Assembly (NCBI RefSeq): GCF_003148805.1
Contig: NZ_QGGX01000011.1
Span: forward strand, 112,734-176,733
Direction of reading: 5' to 3'
Length of the DNA: 64,000 nucleotides
From: Aminobacter sp. AP02
GTDB lineage: Bacteria; Pseudomonadota; Alphaproteobacteria; Rhizobiales; Rhizobiaceae
Part shown: piece by piece, positions 57,760 through 64,000 of the stretch
Layout of the letters: each line of letters begins with the position of its first letter
Position numbering within the stretch: position 1 is the first letter of the stretch
Notes under the pieces: generated by a model
Database searches by the model: none
Told to the model about the DNA's origin: nothing
Seen by the model: only the letters and a program-made list of their open reading frames with translations
Made by a program: the position numbers and the translations under genes

Positions 57760-58123
57760 TCCCTTCCAGTTGTCGGATTGCCGACGGTGCGCAGCACGAC
57801 GCCGGATGTGCGTGGGAAAACGTTGCCGAAGGGCATCTCGACTGGCGTCGATGCCGTGCCGTCCTGATGCCTATCGCAACGCATGGTACTGCCCTCCCGC
57901 AGTGGCCGTGACAGTTCGCCCGAGGCGCCCTGCAGCGCAGGAGCTAACCTGCGAAAATCAAAACTTTTGCCGTTCCCGCTTTTTTGTGATGCAATCGGTA
58001 AGATTTCTTTTCACATACGTCAAGTCGTTTGCGTAAACGCTAAATACTTGCCATTTTCAGAAAATGCCGCTCATGCGCGAGGAGCCAGAGACCCGCCGAC
58101 AGCGGACTCAGGCGGATGCTGCG
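57760..58123. other. 364-base gap upstream of the D-aminopeptidase gene
   Basis: No gene is visible. The middle part (about 57955-58060) is AT-rich for this genome and probably holds the operon promoter. CGTTT-GCGT-AAACG (58026-58039) is a short inverted repeat of the kind used by LacI-type regulators, but the evidence is weak. The right end contains the 3' end of the CPBP gene's flank only. Confidence 0.5.
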
Positions 58124-58663
58124 CTAGAGCAACGCGCCGAAATTGTTCGCTGTGTGGGCTGCGATGGCTGGCCACAGACTGCCGGTGCGACGGCGTAGCC
58201 AGCCGCAGACCAGGTCGATGAGAAAAACCGAGGCGATCGTCGTCGCGTCGGGCATGGCCGCCAGCAGCAGCCACCCCGGAAAATGGATGGCCAGGAACGC
58301 GACAGCCGTGACACCGTTAGCCAAGGCAGGGCGCCAAAGCTGGGCCAGCCGAGTCTGGATGACGCCCCTGAAATCCAGTTCTTCAACGGTCGCGGCGCCC
58401 AGGATCCAGCCAAATTCCGCCGGCGGCAGGTCCGCCAACTGGCCAGCGGAGCCCACGACGCGCACGCGCAGCAGGTTCCATCCCACCACAATGGCAAAGA
58501 CCAAGGCGGCAGACACACCAACGCGCGCTGTAACCGGGGACAAGCCGAGCCAATTCGCCGGTTTCGGCAGGCGTTGCCACCACAGCCAGGCGATGACCGC
58601 AACAGACCGGGTGCGATACCAGGGGCGGACCGGCTCAGGAAGCAGACCAAGCTGCCAGACCAC
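58124..58663 (-). CDS. CPBP-family intramembrane protease
   Basis: A 179-residue membrane protein starting with GTG 58663 (a stop codon lies 18 codons upstream). The CAAX-protease motif EExxxR is VEELDFRG, and later motifs are FLAIHFPGW and AHTANNF, giving the expected Glu and His ligands. Bacterial members act in self-protection or protein release, or are uncharacterised. It is 79 bases downstream of the ABC ATPase and may be cotranscribed with it. Confidence 0.85.
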   Translation of the reverse strand: MVWQLGLLPEPVRPWYRTRSVAVIAWLWWQRLPKPANWLGLSPVTARVGVSAALVFAIVVGWNLLRVRVVGSAGQLADLPPAEFGWILGAATVEELDFRGVIQTRLAQLWRPALANGVTAVAFLAIHFPGWLLLAAMPDATTIASVFLIDLVCGWLRRRTGSLWPAIAAHTANNFGALL

Positions 58664-58742
58664 GACAACTGAAGCGATCCAGCTCGGCTCCTGAATCGGG
58701 GCTGGAGCAGGTGCTCATCGACCGGACGTGAGCAACCGCCGG

Positions 58743-59501
58743 TCAGCGATCTATCGAGGCATAGTTGGCAACGATGCTGGAGGTCTGGCTTTCGCCGCTG
58801 CGATAGTCCAGCCGCCGCATCGACAGGCCGTAAAGCTCTGAAAGCTTGCTTTCCGTGCACATCGTGGCGACGGGCCCCTCCTCGCCCCTGGCTGAACCGT
58901 GCAGCAGTACTGCCCTGTCGGCGATCTCGAGCGCATGGGTCGGCTCGTGCGTCGTCATGATGATGGTGAGACGACGCTCCCGCGAGAGCCGGCGCAGCAT
59001 CGACAGCACGACCGCCTGGTTGCGGAAATCAAGCGCTGAGGCGGGCTCGTCGAGTAGCAGGATGTCGGCTTCGGAGGCCAGCGCGCGCGCAATCAGGACG
59101 AGCTGACGCTCGCCCCCCGACAAGGTGCCGATCGCGCGCTTGGCAAAAGCCTGCAAGCCGACCAGTTCCAGCGCTTCTGACGCATGCCGCCTGTCATGTG
59201 CCGTCGCATTCGAAAACAGCCCGACATGACGCGCGCGCCCCATCAGCACGACGTCCGATACCGAATAGGCAAAGGGCGAGGCGAAATGCTGTGGGACATA
59301 GCCGACAGTACCGCTGCTGTGGACGGCGCCAGCTGTCGGGGCAATCAGGCCGGCGATGCATTTCAGCAGCGTTGTCTTGCCGCGGCCGTTGCGACCGAGC
59401 AGGACCAGGGTCTGCCCCTCCTCGAGCGAAAAGGACAGATCGCGAAACAGCCACGCGGTGTCGGCGCCATAACGAAAGCCCAGCGACTGTGCGTTGATCA
59501 T
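58743..59501 (-). CDS. ABC transporter ATPase, iron-siderophore/B12 type (FecE-like)
   Basis: A 252-residue ATPase. Walker A is GRNGRGKTT, with Arg in place of the usual second Ser/Ala, followed by Q-loop GYVPQHF, signature LSGGERQLV, Walker B ILLLDEPASALD and MTTHEPTHAL. It follows the permease by two bases. Confidence 0.93.
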   Translation of the reverse strand: MINAQSLGFRYGADTAWLFRDLSFSLEEGQTLVLLGRNGRGKTTLLKCIAGLIAPTAGAVHSSGTVGYVPQHFASPFAYSVSDVVLMGRARHVGLFSNATAHDRRHASEALELVGLQAFAKRAIGTLSGGERQLVLIARALASEADILLLDEPASALDFRNQAVVLSMLRRLSRERRLTIIMTTHEPTHALEIADRAVLLHGSARGEEGPVATMCTESKLSELYGLSMRRLDYRSGESQTSSIVANYASIDR

Positions 59502-59503
59502 CG

Positions 59504-60565
59504 CTACCAGCCCTCATTGTGAGTGCGATGCAACAGCACCATGAACACCGGCGCACCGACGATGGCGGTAAGCACGCCAAGGGGAATCTCAGCCGGGATC
59601 AGGGAGCGCGCCATGACGTCGACAAGCAGCATGAAGCTCGCGCCCAGCAAGGCGGATGCAGGCAACAGCCGACGGTGATCGGGACCGACAAGGGATCGCG
59701 CGAAATGCGGCACCACCAGGCCAACCCAGCCAATGATGCCGGAATTGGCGACGCTAGCCGCGGTGATGCCCGTCACGCAGCACAGGACCAGCCATCGCGT
59801 CGGCTCGACTTTCAGGCCAAGGCCGCGGGCCTCCTCGTCGCCGAGCGACAGGATGTTGATGCGAAATCGCATCAACAGAAGCGGAAGGGCAAACACGGCA
59901 ACGATCGGGACCATGTAGAGCGCGCGCTCCGGGGTGGCGCTGGCGAACGATCCCATCAGCCAGAAAACGATGGCCGGAAGCGTGTCGTTGGGATCGGCGA
60001 GGTAGGTCGCGAGCGATACAAGTGCGGAAAACAGCGCCGAAATGACGACGCCCGACAGCACCAGCATCAGGATCGACGAGCGACCGGACTTGCGGCTCAT
60101 CACAACGACAAGCAAAAGGGCAGCGAGCCCGAAGGCAAAGGCCATCGACCACAAGGCAACCGCGCCGAGGCCAAGAAGGATCGCAAAAACGCCACCGAAA
60201 GCAGCGCCCGAGGAGACGCCGATCACATGCGGATCAACGAGCGGGTTTCGGAACACGCCCTGTAGCACGGCACCGGAAAGCGCAAGTCCAGCTCCGACGA
60301 AGCCGCCGATCAGCATGCGTGGCACGCGCACCAGCTCGACCACCCGCCATACCGGCTCGGCGACGCCGGCCCGGCCTGGGCCGATGCCGAGCCAACCCAG
60401 AACGAGAGTCGTCAAATCGCCTAGACCGACGCCATAGCGGCCGATCGACAGCGACCCGACCATCGCCGCGAGAAGCAGCGCAACCAGGGCCGGCATGGCC
60501 AGGCCGGTGCCGCTCTTGTTGGCAGCAGCGGCCATGCCGTGATCGTCGACCGCCGAGGACATCAC
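59504..60565 (-). CDS. ABC transporter permease, FecCD family
   Basis: A 353-residue permease with about ten membrane helices. GAGLALSGAVLQGVFRNPLVDPHVIGVSSGAAFGG is the family hallmark, and GLVVPHFARSLVGPDHRRLLPASALLGASFMLLVD follows near the C-terminus. It would form a homodimeric channel for iron-siderophore, haem or cobalamin. Its start overlaps the preceding gene by four bases. Confidence 0.95.
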   Translation of the reverse strand: MMSSAVDDHGMAAAANKSGTGLAMPALVALLLAAMVGSLSIGRYGVGLGDLTTLVLGWLGIGPGRAGVAEPVWRVVELVRVPRMLIGGFVGAGLALSGAVLQGVFRNPLVDPHVIGVSSGAAFGGVFAILLGLGAVALWSMAFAFGLAALLLVVVMSRKSGRSSILMLVLSGVVISALFSALVSLATYLADPNDTLPAIVFWLMGSFASATPERALYMVPIVAVFALPLLLMRFRINILSLGDEEARGLGLKVEPTRWLVLCCVTGITAASVANSGIIGWVGLVVPHFARSLVGPDHRRLLPASALLGASFMLLVDVMARSLIPAEIPLGVLTAIVGAPVFMVLLHRTHNEGW

Positions 60566-61269
60566 GCTATTCCGGTTTGCGTTGGCCGATACGGTTTGTG
60601 GTGCGCAGCAGGTTCGTCGGAGAAGACCAGGGCTTTCAGGATGTCCTGGAACAGATTGGGATCATGACGCGGATCCGAGCAGAACTGCTCGATATGGTCG
60701 CCATTGTGCATGAATACCTTGCCGCCGCCCGGCATGCGCCAGACCCAGTCCACCGGGCCTTCATGGATGGTGCCATCTGCAGTCGGCCCACCGATCAGGC
60801 ACAGCCACTGCGCGCCTTCGGGCGCATCGGCGTAGCCGCGCGAATATTGGCCCAGGATCCCTTCATGGCGGTGGAAATTCTCAAAATCCATGCGGCCGAA
60901 ATAGCCGCCCGGCTCGGCGGGGCGGATCATCCAGTTGGTGAAAGGCTTGGGGCTGACAGCCTTGAACGGCGACAGGCAAGGCAGCCAGGGAACGATGATG
61001 TGGCCGTTGATGAGGAAATGACCACCCGAGGCCAGATAATCGACGAGCTTCGGCTCGATCGACTTCAGGAATATCTGGTCATGCATCCCCGACAGCATGA
61101 TCACGTCGACATCGCCGAGGTCCCTGCCCTCGAGCTCGTAGATATCGATGGCGCTGTAGCGCCAGTCCTGCGGCACCAGGCCGCCGATGCGATCGATGTT
61201 GTAGCTCCTTGTCGAGCGGACGTAGAGCAGGTGCGGCTTGTTTCCGCCACGAAAGCCGATCTCAGCCAC
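60562..61269 (-). CDS. uncharacterised class I amidotransferase-fold protein B
   Basis: A 235-residue protein starting GTG 61269 (MAEIGFRGGNKPHLLYVRSTRSYN), overlapping the previous gene by eight bases. It has an alternating strand-helix pattern with VDVIMLSGMHDQIFLKSIEPKLVDYLASGGHFLINGHI, like ThuA or class I amidotransferase folds, but no nucleophile elbow with Cys is apparent. It resembles its neighbour protein A over this segment. I cannot name a function. It lies between binding protein and permease genes of the importer and is coupled to both sides. Confidence 0.75.
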   Translation of the reverse strand: MAEIGFRGGNKPHLLYVRSTRSYNIDRIGGLVPQDWRYSAIDIYELEGRDLGDVDVIMLSGMHDQIFLKSIEPKLVDYLASGGHFLINGHIIVPWLPCLSPFKAVSPKPFTNWMIRPAEPGGYFGRMDFENFHRHEGILGQYSRGYADAPEGAQWLCLIGGPTADGTIHEGPVDWVWRMPGGGKVFMHNGDHIEQFCSDPRHDPNLFQDILKALVFSDEPAAHHKPYRPTQTGIA

Positions 61270-61885
61270 GGGTCTGCACCTCCGCCTTGAGCCAGGGGTA
61301 GAAGCCGTTGAGAAAACGCGTGGTCGCGGGCATGAAACGGCGGCCATGATGCGTGTGCGGATCAATGGTCGAGGCGATCAGCCTGCCCCCGCCATCGACG
61401 GGCAGGTCGAACATCAGGCAACCCTCGTCATTGTCGAGATTAAGGATCGGTGTCGCGGCCTCGGGAAAACGGAAGGCACCGAAGAAGTGCCAGCACATGT
61501 CGGCGAGCGGGATCGCCTTGGCCATCGGGTGCAGCGGTTCGGGCTGATAGGCCTCCATGCGCCCACCCGGGCGCATCCACCACTTCCAGTCCTCGGTCTC
61601 ACGGCTGAACCACTGGACGGAGACGACATCGAGCCATTCGTCCATCCGGTTCGGTTCGAAGACGATCAGGAACCCGCCCTGCGCCAGATAGTCGTTGAGC
61701 TGGCGGGCATGCCTGCGCAACAGGTCCTGGTTGGAGAAGTCGGGAACGACGATCGCCTTGAACGCAGTCAGATCGACCCGGTCGAGGAAGCGCAGATAAA
61801 TCTCTTCATCGAGCCAGGCTTTGTAATCCTGAAAGCACTGCAGCTGCGCGCCATCACCCGATGTGACGAAACCGATGTCCTTCAC
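61262..61885 (-). CDS. uncharacterised class I amidotransferase-fold protein A
   Basis: A 207-residue protein from GTG 61885 (MKDIGFVTSGDGAQLQCF), which has GGGAG upstream. VDLTAFKAIVVPDFSNQDLLRRHARQLNDYLAQGGFLIVFEP parallels the related segment in protein B. Conserved-looking tail residues include ILNLDNDEGCLMF and IDPHTHHGRRFMPATTRFLNGFYPWL. No catalytic Cys-His-Glu set can be recognised, so the enzymatic role is open. It is 19 bases after the binding protein gene. Confidence 0.75.
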   Translation of the reverse strand: MKDIGFVTSGDGAQLQCFQDYKAWLDEEIYLRFLDRVDLTAFKAIVVPDFSNQDLLRRHARQLNDYLAQGGFLIVFEPNRMDEWLDVVSVQWFSRETEDWKWWMRPGGRMEAYQPEPLHPMAKAIPLADMCWHFFGAFRFPEAATPILNLDNDEGCLMFDLPVDGGGRLIASTIDPHTHHGRRFMPATTRFLNGFYPWLKAEVQTRG

Positions 61886-61904
61886 TTCAGTTGCTCCCGA
61901 GCCG

Positions 61905-62984
61905 TTACTTGGCCGCGCCGAAGCTGTTGGCATAGCCTGCGCTGCTGGCGTTCCAGTCCATCTGCATCAGCTGGTCGATCTGGGCGTCGGTCAGTTCCTT
62001 GCCATAGAGGAACTTGAAGCCGTCAAGGACCGCCTTGCGCATGTCGGTGTCGAACAGCTCGGGATAGCCGATTTCGGCGAACCACTGATAGGCAAGCTCA
62101 CCACCGGCGGCGGTCGCCGGATCGATGGCCGGGGTCTTATAGACACGTGCGTTCTTGACCGCATCGAGGCTGGCGAGAACCGGGTGGCCCAAAATGTCAG
62201 CCGGCTTGATCGTGTCGTTGTAGTAGTTGACCAGGATGATGTCTGGGTTCCACTGCAGCAGGGATTCAGCTCCGACCTTGACCGAGCCTTCGGTGAAGCC
62301 GGCTTCTGTCGCGGCATTCACAAGGCCCGATGCGGCGAAATAGGCCTCCTCGCGGCCGAAGACGACGAACTCGTTGTCGTTCATGCTGTCGATGAAGACG
62401 ATGCGCGGACGCTTGCGGTCGGCGGCCGCGAGAACCGACGAGATGTCCTTGACGGTCTTGTCCTCCCAGTCGAGGAAGGCCTGGGCGCGTTCCTGCTTGC
62501 CCAGAATCTGACCGAGCATGGTGATGTAGCCACGCCGGGTCTCGCGCGATTCCGTGCTGACCGTCGCCACCTTGATGCCGGCGTTTTCCATCGGCGCGAC
62601 ACGCTCGTCACCCTTGGCCTGCCATTGCAGAACGACGTCGGGTCCGGCCTTGAGGATTTCCTCGACATTGGGGATGAAGTTGGGTGCCACCAGATCGGTG
62701 CGGATCTTGGCGATCTCGGGGAACAGCTGGCCGATGACGCCCTTCATCAGAGCGGCCTGCGCGCGCGGATTGATCGCCAGCAGGCGCTCGGTGCCACCAT
62801 CGATGGCGATCATCGCCTCGGGAATGGGCAGCGGGAAAATCGCGACGTTCTTGACCGGATGCTCGATCTGGAACTGCTGGCCACGGGAATCCGTGATGGA
62901 AACCGTCGCGGCCCCAGCGAAGGTGGATGTTGCGATCAACGCGGCGAAGCCAAGGGCCACGGCGGAATGTCGGATAGTCATCAT
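61905..62984 (-). CDS. ABC transporter substrate-binding protein, iron-siderophore type
   Basis: A 359-residue periplasmic protein from ATG 62984, which has AGGAG seven bases upstream. The signal peptide is MMTIRHSAVALGFAALIATSTFAGA, cleavage near residue 25. Its class III (FecB/FhuD) character shows in VSITDSRGQQFQIEHPVKNVAIFP and EEILKAGPDVVLQW. It is the first gene of the operon. Ligand type is inferred from the FecCD permease. Confidence 0.93.
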   Translation of the reverse strand: MMTIRHSAVALGFAALIATSTFAGAATVSITDSRGQQFQIEHPVKNVAIFPLPIPEAMIAIDGGTERLLAINPRAQAALMKGVIGQLFPEIAKIRTDLVAPNFIPNVEEILKAGPDVVLQWQAKGDERVAPMENAGIKVATVSTESRETRRGYITMLGQILGKQERAQAFLDWEDKTVKDISSVLAAADRKRPRIVFIDSMNDNEFVVFGREEAYFAASGLVNAATEAGFTEGSVKVGAESLLQWNPDIILVNYYNDTIKPADILGHPVLASLDAVKNARVYKTPAIDPATAAGGELAYQWFAEIGYPELFDTDMRKAVLDGFKFLYGKELTDAQIDQLMQMDWNASSAGYANSFGAAK

Positions 62985-63022
62985 CTGAAATCTCCTGCCG
63001 CCATACCGGCGGACAGGCATCG

Positions 63023-63041
63023 GATAATAATCATGATAATT
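63023..63041. promoter_or_regulatory. Fur-box-like sequence upstream of the importer operon
   Basis: GATAATAATCATGATAATT matches the classical 19-base Fur consensus at 14 positions by my count. It lies 39 bases upstream of the binding protein start. In rhizobia Fur orthologues often act as Mur, and RirA or Irr control iron, so the actual regulator is uncertain. Confidence 0.45.
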
Positions 63042-63257
63042 GGCGTCAAGTTTTTTCTTAGGACTGGCGCATATACGAGGTGCGCTGGCGCGGCGCCGTG
63101 CACTTTCAGACCGCAGGCGCCTCCACTGCGCCCCGGACAAGACTCGGACAGCGACAGACACCGCTTGCCGTTCGCCTCCGAGCAGTTCAATCTCCTGGTT
63201 GTGGGACCTGTTTTCAAACCAGCCGAGTCTGCCGCAGCCGTCACGAAAGGCTTAGAC

Positions 63258-63887
63258 ATGCCAGCCCATCATCTTGCGATTGGTCAGAGCTCACAGCCGC
63301 ACAGTCACGCCGGGAAATCGCTGCGGCGAGGAGCAACCATCGTAGCCGCGGCCTGCTCCGCCATGATCTTCGGGGTTGCGGGCCAAGCCAATGCTCAGGA
63401 CGTCACACCTTCGGCGCTGTCGGAGACCTACGGCGACTGGATCGTCCAGTGTGTGAATGCGGCCGCACCCAAGCAGCAGGAACAAGAGCCAGCCACAAAG
63501 CGCATCTGCCAGGTGTCGCAGAGCCTGGCGCAGGGAAACTCGAACCAGCGCATCCTGATGATCGTTTTCGAAGACACAGCAAAGGACAAGCAGCCCTTGG
63601 CCGGCACCGTCATCGCGCCGTTTGGCATCGACCTGCAATCGGGGCTGGCTTTGCGCATCAAGGACGATGTCTATGCCAAGGCCGCCTACAAGACCTGCCT
63701 GCCGCAAGGTTGCGTCGCCCCGGTCGCCGTCGATGCCAAGTTCGAGGCAGCCCTGCGCGCCAACGAGAAGCTGACCGTGGCGATGACCGCGTCGGATACG
63801 GGCGCGCCGGTTACCCTAGATGTGTCATTGAAAGGCCTTGCCCAGAGCCTGGACAGACTGAAGAAACTCGCGGCAGCCGGCGGCTGA
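63258..63887 (+). CDS. invasion-associated locus B (IalB) family protein
   Basis: A 209-residue exported protein from ATG 63258. A signal region (TIVAAACSAMIFGVAGQANA, about 27-46) is followed by SETYGDWIVQCVNAAA, the hallmark start of IalB domains. Paired cysteines lie at AVCQVSQ-like RICQVSQ and YKTCLPQGCVAPV. IalB of Bartonella helps entry into red blood cells, while rhizobial copies have no known role. It is divergent from the importer operon. Confidence 0.9.
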   Translation: MPAHHLAIGQSSQPHSHAGKSLRRGATIVAAACSAMIFGVAGQANAQDVTPSALSETYGDWIVQCVNAAAPKQQEQEPATKRICQVSQSLAQGNSNQRILMIVFEDTAKDKQPLAGTVIAPFGIDLQSGLALRIKDDVYAKAAYKTCLPQGCVAPVAVDAKFEAALRANEKLTVAMTASDTGAPVTLDVSLKGLAQSLDRLKKLAAAGG

Positions 63888-63888
63888 C

Positions 63889-64000
63889 ATGACTGCGGTG
63901 TCAGGCATGCCCTGGCGCGCGATGCTGGTTGTTTCGGTGGCGCAGCTGGCAGCGTCTTGCACAAGCCAGGGGCTGGGCCAGGGTTCCTTCGAACCGGCGC
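63889..64000 (+). CDS. putative lipoprotein, partial (3' end beyond window)
   Basis: An open frame from ATG 63889, one base after the IalB stop codon, runs off the window after 37 codons. It begins MTAVSGMPWRAMLVVSVAQL and continues AASCTSQGLGQGSFEPA. LAASC fits a lipobox with Cys24, so a lipoprotein is likely, but the rest cannot be seen. Confidence 0.5.
   Translation, partial: MTAVSGMPWRAMLVVSVAQLAASCTSQGLGQGSFEPA

Overview
The window reads as chromosomal DNA of a GC-rich alphaproteobacterium of the order Rhizobiales, most like the Phyllobacteriaceae (Mesorhizobium or a close relative). The clues are a BacA-type peptide transporter, an F0-only atp operon with both b and b' subunits, an IalB-family protein, separate glyQ and glyS genes, and short palindromic intergenic repeats of the rhizobial kind. 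This placement is inferred from gene content and my recollection of the families; no search was run. I saw no rRNA, tRNA, transposase, phage or CRISPR sequence by eye.

From 1 to about 22.5 kb the DNA looks like conserved core genome: an FAD-linked oxidase (cut by the window edge) behind a Sua5 tRNA-modification gene, glyQ-glyS, a TPR/LysM protein, a polyprenyl diphosphate synthase, a methyltransferase, an S49 protease, ispE, moaB, a radical SAM protein, rnhB, the F0 operon atpI-B-E-b'-b ending in a strong bidirectional terminator, a SleB-type cell wall hydrolase, and der behind a YfgM-like TPR gene.

From 22.5 to 35.5 kb there is a repeat-rich 705-base gap, then small independent units: acetyltransferase, polysaccharide deacetylase, bacA, MAPEG protein, LysR regulator, ArsC-like reductase, an ArsR-rhodanese fusion divergent from a DUF2938 membrane protein, a marR-MFS-membrane fusion efflux operon, and an ArsR-SRPBCC-GFA operon. 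Several regulators have clean palindromes in front of them.

From 34.8 to 47 kb lie a GntR regulator with an amidohydrolase, a self-processing P1 peptidase, a frameshifted amino-acid binding protein, a three-domain kinase/M23/aminotransferase fusion divergent from an AsnC regulator, an efflux-esterase pair divergent from a LysR gene, and a peptide deformylase paralogue that has lost metal ligands.

From 47 to 58 kb one strand carries a compact nine-gene operon that appears dedicated to D-amino-acid-containing peptides: a D-aminopeptidase, a complete Dpp-type ABC importer, an N-acyl-D-amino acid deacylase, a CobW GTPase and an M81 metallopeptidase. From 58 to 63 kb an operon for an iron-siderophore-type importer has two uncharacterised amidotransferase-fold genes inserted between binding protein and permease, with a Fur-box-like sequence upstream. 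An ialB gene and the first codons of a putative lipoprotein close the window.
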